From positions 746,001-806,000 of the forward strand of contig JAQGDQ010000036.1 in assembly GCA_030141605.1 (NCBI GenBank): a stretch of 60,000 nt of DNA, read 5' to 3'. Below, piece by piece: positions 10,672-25,600 of this stretch (the first letter of the stretch is position 1; every line of letters begins with the position of its first letter). A model generated the notes under the pieces. The model was not told where the DNA came from. It saw only the letters and a program-made list of their open reading frames with translations, and searched no databases. This DNA comes from Tubiluchus corallicola (Eukaryota > Priapulida > Priapulimorpha > Priapulimorphida > Tubiluchidae). Both the position numbers and the translations under genes were made by a program.

Positions 10672-13600
10672 GTAAGTTTGGATATATGTGCGTCTACAAC
10701 AATATAATTATGTTCAACAATCATTACTTCTTACCAGGTACAGTAGGCCCAACGTCATTTCTAAAACGGCAATTTATTAATAATAAAATACTACTGTAGT
10801 ATAAGCTACTTTTTGTTGCAGGGTCTCCATGCGTATATTTCGTTTCGTTTTTAATTAGGTTTCTTAATCTCAGCAACGCTGAGAAATTGAGAAATGCTGT
10901 AATACAGTACACCTTCGATCACGATGTAGTGCGAAATTGTAGAAAAAAATGCGAATACTTAAGATCTTACAGTACTATTTATATCAACAAGAATGAACTA
11001 TTTATGTATTTTGAATTCCAAGATTGTTGATTAGGTCTAAATCTGCCTAATGTTTGCTGGGTATTTCTATCATCAACAATAATCTGTTGCCGGCAAGGAT
11101 TAATTCGAGGTTCAGTAGACTTTTGTACATGTACATGGGTTTGTAAAAAATGCTGTGTATTTCTTATTTTTTACCGAACTGCTTAACGTCAGCATTTTGG
11201 ACTAATAACATCCAGAAAGGTGACCGCATATTTTTGCCCCACTGTTTACATTAAAACATATACAATTATAATACTGTACATTAAAACATAAACAATTTAT
11301 AATACTGTACAGTGTGCGTGGTTTGCAAAATAAATGTAGTTGGTTTCTCGTGCATGGAAGAAGCTGTATGATGCGGTTGATGTTTCTGCATTATGTTGAA
11401 ATTTAGCAACAATGTTAAAACGAAATTTTGTGACAACATCGTGATAAAAACATGCAAATAAGAACTGTCATTTTGGCGTAAATCCATAGAGCCTATGCTT
11501 ACAACACGCATCACTTCACACATGATCTATTTTCTGCTTTTTTTGCAAGGTATAAATGTATAATGAAATGCCAAAATGTCTGTCAATGTAATAGCGACGT
11601 ATGCCACTTGGGTTTTCAGTTGATTCGTTCCTTTCTGTAAGTCTTACTGAGGCAAAATAAGTTTTATACACACACGTAACACCAGTCCTGGCCTTTTGAA
11701 GGGACCTTTCTTTCCCTTATCTTAATAAAACTTATTCCACAATAGACAATAGCTGATGTGACATCACACGTGTTTGGCTATTTGCCATGAGGAATTTTCG
11801 TCAAATACAGGTTCTCACGACCGCTTAGTTGTTACGCTTTGTTGAGATAAATTAGTAGCTACAGACCCGGATGTTTTTCTGCTTTATTGGGCCTCAAGTA
11901 GAAAATGCGCTGGTTCTTAGAAACACGCTTGCATCCTCAAATTGCTTGCAGATTGGAAATTTTCTTTTTTGCTAACTATATGTAATAACCTCATGTAACT
12001 AACTATAAGTTCTCTGACGTTTTTGCTAGGCTTTGTTGGAAACAAACCCGTATATCGAAATTTTTGAGGCACGCACATTGGTAATTTAAAATACTCTTCT
12101 CTGTTTAACACAAGCGACAAATCTTGTGAATTCTCCGGTATGTGTTTTCTGTTAGGCAAGAAAGTGCCACTAGTGAGTGCCATCCATCGACAAGAAAGAA
12201 ACGACAGGAATAACTAGGCTATAAATCTGTAATCTTTGAGATTATTGTCTATTTGAGATGAGTGGCAACTTTTCCGCTGTTGAAAATTATGTTTTTGGCT
12301 AAACATGTCTTTATACACGACTGACTTTAAAATCCTCATTAAAGTACAGTAACTGATTGGCTGTAGGTCAAGTAGGCAAACAAACACTTTGGAAATCTGC
12401 AACTGTGAAAATTAAGCTGGGCTTTGTCGATGAATATATCAGTCTTCAGATTAAGAGAAATTGTCATAAATCGGTCAGGTACAGTACAAGCCTACTCGTG
12501 AAATTTATATCTACGAGCGAACAACGAAAATATTGTCATGAGTTGATTTCGTCTTTTCTTAAATTCCTGTATTCGTGAAAACGCGCAGATTATTAGGCTA
12601 GTATTAAGGCCTTTGGCAAGTTAATCTGTCATTCGGAATCAGTCAACCGTTTTTCGTACTACTGACCTCACAAACCCTGCTGATGCTGAATAGTGCAAGC
12701 ATATTCATAGACGCATATGTATGCAAAAGTTGACTGTGTATAGAATAAATTATTGATTAACCAGTTTTAGTACTTAATTGAATGTTGTTAATTTAGGTTG
12801 CTATAAAAATGATCAATTCGTAGTACAAACCAAATAAATCAGATACACATACACACGGCAATCGATGTAATTTATGTTAATAATGATTATATTGGCCAAT
12901 AGTAATTTATTGATAAATTTTTCATATAGATATTTACAGTAGATCATTTGTAAAGTTCAGTTAATTTCGCAAAACGCGAGTTTATATTTACGTATAATTA
13001 GCTAAACTTTGGCGACCGTGCGTTTTGCAATGGATTAGACCTATACGTCTATTGTTTGGTGCAAAATAACTTCGCAAAATCATTTTTGCTTCCTTGTAAC
13101 AGTTGTTAACAAATTAATTTAGAATTATGAAAACTGTTCGACCACTTGAAACCGGTTTTGTTCTCTTTCCATCACTTTTGTGTATATCTCTAATGTGTAT
13201 TACATAAACACTAATGGCATGTGCAGTTGCTAAACGAAATTTCCATGGGTGGAAATGCATTTTGATTTTTGTGCAAACTCTTGTGCACTAAGGTGCAGTT
13301 CCGGTCAAAGTCAACTGCATTTCAAAGTTTTTAAAATCTCATGTAATAGGTCCATGTTTGTATCAAGGAAAATATGTAACTCAAGCGTACACCTAGGCAA
13401 ACACTCCCGCAAATTGTTTATTAATGCTAATCAAATTGCAGTAATCTAGTTGATGTGGTTACTGGCACTCAGGGCAGCTTTCGCCTATTCTTATGGGCTT
13501 GATTATGCCGTGGGCCTATTCTCACTGAGAAGTTAACTAAACATGTATGTAGTATGTTTGAACAATGGGGTTAAGATAAGTTTATCTGTTGTTACAGTTG

Positions 13601-16600
13601 TTGTCTGTATCTTAGAAAACGTGCCCAGTATTGCTAACTTTTGACATGGGCGAACAGATTTTATGCTGGTATGCCTAAGATTGCGTTTGACCATTCATGA
13701 TTGCTTTTAGGATCTTGCATCTTGCAATTGTGTGATAATTATTTTACGTTCGCAAATTTGATCTAGCGCTTTCGAGTATATAATACATATTGTATTATAA
13801 TAGCAACTTATACTGTATTGTAACTTGTTAAAGTGTCAGGCTTTGCATTAACTTTATAAAGGCACAGTCATATTGTTCATCATGTCGACAGTTTAATCAA
13901 CAACATTTTGATAATTCCTAATACTATTACATAGACCAGTAGGCCCGAGTTCATAATAAATGTAGCGCATTATTGTTGTAACTTAAAATTAAAAACCGTC
14001 GCAAAATGTAGGAATTGTATAATTTGTGTCAGATTAGGTCAGCAAAAGGTTATTGGAACCGGCAATTATTGGATGTATCTGGGTGCGTACGATGTTCACC
14101 GTTCTTAAGCACCGTATACGGTATTATATTGGACAATGTGATATCAATGCAATAAAAGCATGTGTAGGGGCTATGGCTATTGAAAATGGCTTCTTGCAGC
14201 TGCATTTTATAGCTGTTTATAGTACAATACTCATTTAAACTATGAACTGCTGGCTGTACGTTTAAAATTACATTACATTCTCTTCTGTTTCGGTGTTCCA
14301 TGTATGTATAGTGGGTCATTGTACCACACGCAGAGCCCTGCGGCAAGCAGTTAAAATAATCGGGGTTAGTTAAGAATGCAGCTGACTTTGCAGTTAAAGA
14401 TACTGTCTTTAAATGCATGCTGTTAATTTAATCACAACTCCGTTTTGGGAGTTTAGGTAAAAAGTTCCAGTTCACATACGTGGCACAGGATACCCAATTT
14501 TGGACGCTAAAAATAATTTGGATTGCATCCCTTGATACATGTAAGAAGAGTAACAAAAATGAATACACTATGCCAGCGACATCGATGCAACATGTTACCT
14601 CTAGTGAAATGCGTATTATTGTGTAAAAATTAATTGCACAAATGAACCTTGTTAAACCATCCACTTTTTCATCTAAATTATACTCACTGAATACATTTAC
14701 CCTGTGATTGCACTAAATTACTTTACAGTACTAAATATTACACGGCTCGCAGTTCACTCATCTACCTACAGCTTGCAGATAATTGTATTTATATTTTACG
14801 TCCAGTGAATACTAATAAGCAATAAAACCTTACTACGGAAGTAAATTGTGCTGGGCAGCTTTTGGATACGTAACAGTATATACGTTTTTATATAAACCCT
14901 TTCATATCATTAGTACTTCTATTGAAAAAATGTTGTGAAGTGAATTGGTGGTCACTTTTATATCGTAATGTGAAAATATCCGCGCTTTAATAAACCACGG
15001 CTGTACAGCCTGTAAATCTGTGTCGAAAATTCCTGTAATAACGTTTATTATTGCCGCCTGAACTGCGCACTTTAGTTATAGAGCGCCTAGGGCTGATAAC
15101 AAAATATGTAGTAATGCAGCGGAGCGTGCAGAACTATGCGTGGGTCAGCAGACATTTACCTCAGCCACCTTTACCACGTCCCAGTAATGCCATTGTAATC
15201 AACGCTATAAGCGTCAATGACCATATTCGTTTTGTATATTGATAAGCTTCCTGTTGAGCTAGAAAAGCGCAGAAAAACCTATACAGTGCACAGTCACTAG
15301 GACCAGCGTTAGGTGAATAAATAAAACATATGTAGACATGTTACTTGTTATTGTATACATGTTTTGCAATAATAATGATCCTAGGGCTATAATAAATTGT
15401 TAACAGCCACTATACTGAACGGTAATATATTGTGGATTTCTGGTGTGGCAGCTGCAGTAAATTCAAAACATTTACTCATTTAATGCACCTTTTAACGCCA
15501 GACAATTTTTTTCGAAAAAACGCAACGTTATTATGTGAGCTACTTATTAGCCTCCACTGCTAATGTTGTCTGTTAAACGAGCGGACGATAAATAAATGTC
15601 TTTGCATTTGTGATACAAACTTGACAGCCATTTTTAGGCTCAAGCCTGCGCAACGGACTAATAGTAGAAATAAAAATAATGTTATATGGGGTAATATCAT
15701 TTGACTTTAACCAAACTCCATCTTCGCATACACCAATCGACAAGCCAGACAAGGGTGTCACTTAGGTCTTTAACGTAAAAAATAGATATATATCACACAA
15801 ATAATAAAATTTATGAAACGGCGTAATTGTTTTGTTTTGTCAAGCACCGTCTGATTTTGGTTCTTTTGATTCATTTGTAAAACGAATTTAATGTATAAGG
15901 CCAAAATGGTTTGGTTAACTATATTATACTTGTCTACGTCGCACCATACAGTGCAAAAAATCCTTCAGTGTTGCTAATTTACTGTGCCTTATGCCCTAGA
16001 GCGGCAGGCCAAAAACATCCCTAAGTGTCTTGCTTCAGAAAAACTTTGTATCAGATGTCTAACTTGTCACATTACAGAAAACCAGTTTTTTAGGTGTCAG
16101 TTACTTGGATAATAACGTTGAGACGATAAAATCTCATTTAGAAAGGATACAAATACATTTTTGTGCTCACACAAAAATTTCATGTAGGACATGATTCCGG
16201 GTACTATCATTCGCAAGAATCATGACAGTTACCAAAGTCAACTGGACGCATTGAAAAGTTCGTTCCCTGATGCTTCTGTGTGAGAAATGGCCAGGTATAT
16301 TTGTAAAAGGTCTTCTACACCCAACACCAATTCAAGCAAAGTAGCACTTCAAATTGAGAGGCTGCTTTTTTGGGATGCTTTTTAATAGTATTTTAGTCAA
16401 TTCACTGAAGTCGTTTTTAATGTCAACACATGTTGGAAATTTAATTGCCTTTGAATTTCGACATCTAATAGGCCAAGACGTTTCTTGACTGTTTCCAAAT
16501 ATCATAACGTTTTATGAGTTTTCTCATAAATAATTGAACTCATTTGTCCCCTAATGTTCTCGAAAACTTACTAATATCGGGTTGCTTCGTTTGTGCGTGG

Positions 16601-19600
16601 TACTGTTGTTGACGATCTGTTCTGTTATGTTTGGTCACTAGATCATATATACCATAGTATATGACTGTAATCAGAGTGGAATGAATAGAGTAGAATAGAA
16701 TACAATAAAAATATATAATAGAATACAAAAGAGCAGGTGCTGATGGTGCCGCTTAATAAACGCCTGACGTTACTTTTTAACATTCTCAATCTCCTGTAAT
16801 ACCATGAAGTAATTTAAAATTAGAACAGATTTGGGTCAAGCCACATTTGTATGATCGTTTACAACATGTAGTGTTTCCCAGAAGTTTTACAGACATGCCA
16901 CAGACCGAAACTCGCAGGAAAAATTAAGATTTTGGGGATCTTGCTTTTATGCAAGTATGAGCTGCATAACATCCGTGCGCGTGCGATCTATTAGTGTGAG
17001 CACTTATTTTATCGACAAACATCACGCCTGTGTTTATCTAATTATTTTAATGACTCAGTGAGCTACTTATTACAGGCAATTAGTAATGTAGTTTATTATA
17101 GAATCAGCTTGTTATATACTAATACAAATTACTGATAAATAGACTGTTAATTTATGTATTCATGTCCGTCTATCTGAAAATGGGATTCTGATAGTCATAT
17201 AAGCTTATTTAATTTGTTTCACAAGAAATGGACCTATGACATTATTATTTTACTGATGATTTTATATATCCATTTGTTAACCAGCCACTTTTATTATTAA
17301 TAAAGGTAAGCATTCAGTTTTGTTGACTTGAATACATGTAAGCCGTCTTTGGCATATACGCCAGCGACCCGGTACAGTCTGTATGACTTGCGCAGAAGTA
17401 ACAGAAGCAATTCGACTATAGTGTTAATCTGCAAATTCTGTATTCCAAACAACTCAGGTAACAAATTGATTTGAGCTCTGCATCACGCACGCTAAGATTT
17501 CACACATAAAGCTGGATACATGATTTCTGTTCAGACATTGGTGTGATCCAAAAACTACAATTAAATTCGATAATTAGCATCACGTGCCGCTGAGTAGAAG
17601 CATGTTTACCGTAGTGTCGAATGTACGATTCCGACTTACGACGAAAAACGATCTATAAGTCAGAGGTCAGGAGGACAGTATAGGCCATTGGCATAGTTTG
17701 ATACGTTGCATTATCCAGCTTGTTATGATTGTTACCGTTTTTTGCTCATCACATTCGGCCTAACTAACATCAACACAGCAGCGTTAACAAATGAACCGAG
17801 TAATAATAATAATACGTGTAGTAGCTATTAATGTGGAACCAAGAACATGATGGAAGTTACGCTCCAGAAAGACATGGGATTATGAAGCTCGCATTCAGGT
17901 CTGATGTAGTGTTTGACCATTATTCTTCTTTTTATCTAAATTGAATTCTTTCAATTAACACTTATCGTCAATTAATTCAGTAATAATTTTAAGAGAATGC
18001 TGTCACACATGCTGTAGACATCTTGGTACCATTGTACATTAATGTGGAAAAATGAAGGAGGCTGAAATAATTCACCCTACATGTACCTTAAGCGATAGTA
18101 TAGTGTTATCTCAACCGCCAACTCGTGAACTTGAACGTTAATTTTGTCGCTCGCTATGTAATTATTATCAGGACTTTGGATCAGAACTTGGTTGCCGGTG
18201 TGAGTTTACTGGGTTCGTTGCCATGTTTCATTGTAAAGAAACTGGTTTCCGTGTATATTCATGTAGATATTGTTAAGTGAAATCTGTGAACTGTGATGTT
18301 TTTTACTGCCCGCCATGCACATTAGCGAGTTAGTTGAACAATTATAGAAATTTGGCTGGCAGCAGCAATTTTTTTCTTCCATGTCTTAGCCAGTACATTT
18401 TGCTACAAACCTCTAAAAACCGCAAGCGGGGTGACTGGAATGAAAGGTTACAGGTAGCGGTAGATTCTGTGGAAACTTTGATAATGTCATAGTGACGAAA
18501 CATGTGAATACATGTATACCATGAATATGCAATTTATTGCTGTGTCTGTCCATTCTTGTAAATTTGGGTCCTTTTGCTATTTAGTAACAACAAAATGTCT
18601 TTTAGTTTCTGATGGCAAGGGAAGTCATTGCATACCACCCTCATTTCTGTGCCGTGCTGACAACAGCTGTCTTCCCCTATCATGGCAATGTGATGGAGAT
18701 AGTGACTGTTCCGATGGTTTAGATGAGAAAAATTGCAGTAAGTACTCATGTGCACATGTAATAATGTGAATTCTTGATGTCTATTTTAGAAACATGTTCT
18801 CCTACGGAACTTCAGTGTCCTGATGGCAGTTGTATATCAGTAACATGGGCATGTGATGGTGACAATGACTGTAGCTGTCCAGAGGGCACCACGTGTAACA
18901 AGACGTTTGACGAACTGAACTGCAGTGAGTAGAGAATGTAACAGTGTCTTATACAACTGCCTTTATTATTCATGTAAAAGTTGCAATCAAAGCAAAATAA
19001 CATCCTTGCACATTAAATGACTCGTTTATGACAGCTGTGCACATATTTTGCTCAAATTCTTTTTAATATGAACAGCTAAAAATCAAACTCCCTCACTTTT
19101 GCACACACCAATTATTTAAATCATTTTTGTGATTAATTCCTGTTTTATTTCTTCATTCTTTATACGAAATGCAATGCAGTAGAACTAGCTCCAAACTTTT
19201 CATCAGCTCATCATAAAATTATTAGTCAATCTTCTCCCTAATTTTTCATTATAAGCTGCATTTAGTTTAAGGGCACCAAATAAACAACTCTGAGTTCACT
19301 GAATCATATTGAATCTTAATAATTATAGAATGTATTGCTGGATCTCTTACTGACTCCTCAGCAAGTTGTGGACAATGCTAGTGTGAGGGACCATGGTTCA
19401 TCAAGAATTAAGTTTTCCTGAATTTTAGTCACATCACATTTAATTCTCTTGCCCACTTTGAAAAGATTTCCTCTGCAATGTTCAAACATGGCAAATAACA
19501 GAGCACTGCTAATTAGTGTATTTGACTGTTTATTTCACCTAGTAATTCGCTTCCTTTTTGTGTACATGGATAAGCGTATATCATCGAAAACAAAAATAAC

Positions 19601-22600
19601 AAGATGACAAGGTACTCTGTCAGTACCATTTTGTTTTGTGACTTTGCACAGTGCATACAAGTACATTCGTCTTCACCACCATCAACTGTACCTTACATCT
19701 AGTATTTAGTGTCCATATTATGTGTACATCTGTCGTGTGCATGAAGTCGGAGTTTAAATTGTTTTAGTACCGTTTAAATTGTAATTATGGAAAGCTGAGC
19801 AAAGATTGGTTTGATCACCAATTTTCTTGATCTGAATATGTGTGTATTATGTGCTTTACTAGAGATCTCGCTGGTCTGTCGTAGAATTTCTATTCTCTGC
19901 CATACCACATTGCCCCCTTTTGCATACTTCAGGCAAACAATAGGTGTCAGAGACATGCAAAAAGGACTTCTCCGGTCAGCAAAAACAAATGAATTGAAAT
20001 TTTTACGTGGTATTCTAGTTCAATTATTAATGTATCAATTTTCACAGCATAGTTAAAGTACAGTTGGTGTGGTAAAATTTGCACGTATGTTTTGCTGTAA
20101 AATGAAAAATTTATGAAACCAAATTAATGAAATTTATTAATTGTATCCTCTGAATTCTGATGATGCCAGTTTACATTAGGTCATGTTAAGTAGAGTATAT
20201 TGTATAGTAGTGTACTGCAGAATATAGTGTAGCATATCCTACCTTTAATATTTTTCTAAAAACGGAAAGCTCGCGGGTACAATGTTGAACATTTTGGTAG
20301 GATGTGTAGAGCTCGCAACAAAACTCAGAAGCCTTGCTTCGCAAGCTGGTTGCCTATGATTGACACTGATTTCTCGATATCCTTTGCCAATTCCCATGTA
20401 ACTTAAATGAAGATAATTCATTATCACGTAGAATCAAATGCACGACATCCACATTTGACAAATTAACTGATTTAAGCAGTTTCCTTTTATAACTGCAACG
20501 AATGCAGTGCAGTCACATTTTGACTGAACAATCTATAATATGTTTTTTAATATGTATTAATAAATTAATTGTGAGGAAATTGCAAGCATGTTGAACTAAC
20601 CCGGGAAAAAAGGTTTTATAGTAATGTTCCAGTGTGAGAATAAAATTTTGTTTACTGCATGCTTTCAGTGTTATTTTCCCATCACTGACACCTAATAGTT
20701 CTCTTCTCGAATTATGCTTATATTATATATATTTTTAAAGTGGTTTCGCTAGATATAAGCAGAGAGAGTGGCGTTATACTCAACTATCATATACAGTATC
20801 AAATGATATCTCTCTGCCCTGGGAGTCTGCCTTTCAGGATCTTGTAATTCAGAAGAGGCATAAAGACTGAAACTTTTTCAAGGTTCTTTCAGACTTGGAA
20901 TCGCTTTATATTCGAGAATAGTACTGGACTTCTAGTTTATCAGCGTACTAATCTTAACTGGGTATATGCATGATGTCAAAGGCAGTTGTGTAATTACATA
21001 GTTACATTGTCCACTAATGCTGGCGTAGAGCAATTAATAAAGTAATAAATTATTAGTAGTGTGATATTTAAAACATTAATCTCTCCAGGCAATCATGTGT
21101 TTCTCTCTGTTAACACGTTTCTTTTCTGTTAGCACAGGTCCTGTTATAACATGAGTAAGCTTAATTTCAGTGTTTAACAGCTATCCTCTAATTAATGCGA
21201 AAAGACTATTTGTTTGATTACCCAAAACAGAAATTTGCTGTACAAATGCAAAATTGCATAGTCACGTTCGATAAATGGGTATTGCTTTTGGTGCTGCTGC
21301 AATAAAAGAAGTAGCATTTGGGAAGGTTGCACAGTTGATAGAAGCACCTGCTTCATTTGTCTTGAATGCTGGTCATTTTACTGTTTACATGTGGTCATAT
21401 CTTTAATTCAGGATACATACATTTTTGCTGTAATAGAAAGTAAGATAAATTTTGACATCTCGAGAAATCAATTGTGTGGTTTAGGCCACATGTAGACTTG
21501 TATTCACTCATTACTTTGATTCTGATAATGATTTCTGAATAATTTTCAGTATTGCAGCTTGGCCACTGTGCCGAATGCCATGTCTGATTGCCAGTTTAGT
21601 TTTTTTATTTGTATCTTTTGCAACACATCATTTAAAGCCTTCCAATTCGTGTTTGACATACAGGTAGAAAGTGCAAAATGCCTGTTTTTTTATTCTTTTA
21701 GGTACCACAACTTGTCCGTCTGGTTATTTTAAATGTGCAAACTCTGGCCGCTGTATTGCACAGAGTTGGGTCTGTGACGAATACGACGACTGTGGAGATT
21801 ATTCAGATGAAAGGCAGAATTGTCGTAAGTAAAGGCGAATTAAACTACATTACTCAGTGTAGTTAGTTATACATGCATGAAGTATGACTGTATGAAGCAT
21901 AATTATTTAGTAATTACTTGACATTTATTAATTAATCTTAATTAATTACCTGTTAGTATTAAGTACTGGTTGTTTATTTGAACGCTTGTTTGTCTGCTGC
22001 TACTAGTGTTGATGATATTATTTTTGTCAATGTCATTCTTCTTAACAAAATTGAATGCTGATTTAGATGATAACAATGATTTTTACTTTTTTGTTTTTTT
22101 TGCTCAACTGCACAACCATTCATTATGTTAATGATTGTGAAAGCCATGAAAGATAATCCTCTAAAATTAATCTGCAAAAGTTTCGTAGCATCATTTGGAT
22201 ACAATCTGCCTCAATGAAAGCAGCCAGAGGCAATATGTCAAAAGAAAATTCCTGGAAGCAGATTTCCTCTAGGCCGCCCATCTATTTTGAGCAGGAATAG
22301 CATTGGTTAACTTTGCCATTAAAAGCACACCCATGACCACTCAATTTTCTTTTCCCCACCCAACTATTGAAGTTGGTTTTGTTCACTTCAACTTTCATGA
22401 AATTTCTCAGATTTTTTTTTTGGAAAAACTCGGTTAATCAACAACTTTGCTAAAGTGTAGATGTCGATTCTTTATTGTGAAGTCTATTTTTTAAAGGACA
22501 AGAAGGTCGTTAAACTAAGCTTCAGAAATATTAGCTTAAAGATTTATGTTACTTAGTAGCATGACCAAGGAAGCCTTCACCAGCTACCTTCATTACATAT

Positions 22601-25600
22601 GCTACGTTCGCAAGTAAAACAGTAAAGTTTGAGTCAGTACTTGCAGTTATCGCTTATAGTGTTTTAAAATATAAACCAGTTTGGCCGTATTTACAATTAA
22701 CCCGAGATGTAAGATTTTTATTATCTTCTGGTTCAGAGAAGAAAGGTTGCAAAGATACGTGAAAGGCAAATTTAGAAAATGTAATTTCAACTGAACTTTT
22801 TAGTGAGACTAAATCTTGATAATATGCATGTTTCATATTAAGATTCCTCATTAATATATTTAGTTTTTCATTTTAATAACAAAAACTTAAAATGGTTTTC
22901 TTTTTTCCAGCTGCCAAAACTTGTGATACAAATCAGTTTACATGTACAAATGGCAGCAGATGCATACCTCAGCACTGGGTATGTGACAACAAAACTGACT
23001 GTGATGATGGAAAGGATGAGGGCACTTCAGCTAGTTGTGGTAAATATGATTACACCATTAAACTAGAGATCATAATTTCTAGTTTTTATTGAATGGTATA
23101 TTTTTTCAAAATCAATAAATGTGGCAGGGATTTATATTCAAGTTATTTCTTGAACATTTGTGCAAAATCAGCTATCCATTGCTATCAATATTGTTTCATA
23201 GTGCATGTTTACAAACTTTTGTGAAATTATTTGTTTTATTTAATTATGTAAAATATTGTAAGTGGTCTATTTTTGTTCACGCGTACAATTCGAACAAAAA
23301 TTTTAATTCATTCACCACAAGTGACTTTATCTTTCGATGTGATATTTCTGCCAACAAGCTATGAGCAAACTTAACATAATCTCAATTTGACCTGTTTTTA
23401 CATAGTATTAATCACAAGTGCCCATGAGCATTTGATCTCAAGTAGCAAATTTGGCACCTGTCCTACTTCTTTAAGGAGAATTGTCTCATTACACCACTGT
23501 TGCCTTTCATGACAGGATGGCAGCACCGTAGGATGTTTTCTGTCACTGCTAGCTATTAGATGTGATTATGAATACTTGCCTGCCTCTTTCTATATTAGAA
23601 AAAAACTTGAGTGGTGGAACCTTGACAACTTCTCTTGAACTATTTGTCAAACACGTTATACAAATTTAACCATGGCAGAGATATACCACAGGGCCAAGGG
23701 GCAACATAAAAATTAAATTGTGACAAAATTGACAAAAAATGCTGAACACAGTTGAATCGTGGACCACCTTCGGTTGAAATGTAATGAATAAGGCTTTTCA
23801 CAGTTTCGTTGTGCACACATGCAGTTGATATACGTCAAAGATTAAGTGTACCCAAGCAACGCGTCTTAACTACAACTGTCACATGACATGTAGGTAAAGC
23901 AAAGGCGTCTACCACGTCAGTTCAGTAACTTCAGTTGTTTTACATGGACTCTACGCACATGCTTTAATCTGTGCGTGGAGTGATTTACTAGCAGGATCTT
24001 GCTTGGGAACAAAAAAACTGAACTAGGTAAGGTTCTATAGCTATCATTCATCCCTTTTCTTGATGATGATTTTCTTGATGACAATAGTATGGGTGGCAAG
24101 GCATTGTCAAGTCTATGCAAATGCGGTGTCTGGTACACTTAACCTTTGACTTTTTTGCAATCATCGTCAGTTGCTGGAACTGAAAAGGCTTATCAGATGA
24201 ATTAATTTTCCTGGTCAATGAGCCAAACTTCATATGCAGTTTTACTGTCCCTTATTTTTTTATTTTGTGACATCTCAACACATACCGTGTTAGTTTTTTA
24301 ATGATAAAACTAATTTTGTAACTCTTTGTAAATAGATTGTGGTGGCCCCTGGCAATCGCCTGGGGCAGTTGTCCCTTTTACCCTTGTAAATTTGTCCCTG
24401 AATCTGACATTAGTGAAAATTGTTGAAGTACTGGCATTCCAGCCACAATGTCGTATTTTTAAGTAATCTGAAAATTATGTAAGTAAGACTGTCCAAGGTT
24501 CTGTTTTCACATGTCATAATTTAATTATATGTAAAGCTAAGTTCTTTGCTGTGAAAACATAAATTTGCATTTGAATGTCGCTACTGCTTTCAAGAAATAG
24601 CAGTAATTTAAAGGGAATTGTCATGCGTGTAAATGGCTGCCAACATTTACTTTCCAAATATTTGGTGTTTTGATCATAAAACTTGCTTCAGTTGTTTAAA
24701 ACTGAAAACAAAGTGTTTAATTTGACTGGACACAGTCACGAAACATCCTGGACCAGAAAGCGATTGTGCAAGAGTATTTTTAATACTTTAAATCATTGCA
24801 ATATTTCTCATTTAATTTGCTTTTTAAAATTCTTCCCACTTATTGTATTATCATAAATTAAAAATCAGTGGAGTTGAAGAAGTGGGTTATGACAACATTA
24901 CCAAAAATGGAAACTAACTCATATCATACCATGGTATCCCTGTCCTTTTATGACCCATATGCAAAGAATGGCAGTACTTTCTCTTGGTTTTGTCGGTTTA
25001 CATCTATTTCAAGTCAGTTTTTTATTGGCGTAGAGCCTGTCATTTTGTGAGACCACTTTGTAAATGGGGGATTAATCATCTAACTTATTTTGCTTATGGT
25101 TGTGCATATTGTAAATAATATGGAATTATTATCATACTAACCATCATAACTTCAAATCAAAGTGTGTAAGTTTATGACACAGTCATATAACAGTAATTGT
25201 CATTGATTTAAATTTCAGTTAACAAGTCTTAAAAGTAAATACCATTACCTTCTTCTATTTTACTTCTTTAGTATATAGAAATTGCTTGGCAGACGATTTC
25301 AGATGTAATGATTCAGGGTTGTGTTTACCAAAAGAAAAAAAGTGCAATGGCTACTATGACTGTCGAGACGAAAGTGATGAAGCTGATTGTGGTAAGTGAT
25401 AGCTGTAGTTTGGTTATTCTCGTTCTGTTGTTGTGCATATCAACAGTTGTTTGATTATTTCAAGTAGTGGGTAGTTCAAGTGCTTAAAAGTATACATCTA
25501 GAAGAGCTAGAGCTTTTATTGTTGTTTTATTTTCACTTATTCATGTCTGTTTTGCTGCATTACTTTTTTCTAGCATGCTGTTTCTTTACTAGCTGACTTC

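Noticed and set aside
10822-10858. Possible extra exon after the signal peptide (TTGTTGCAG acceptor, later GT)
   Set aside because: The outgoing phase does not fit the phase-1 first LDLa exon and the encoded residues resemble nothing known.
11917-14664. Several 78-122-codon open frames on the minus strand in intron 1
   Set aside because: No start context, splice structure, composition or motif supports coding; length is ordinary for chance frames.
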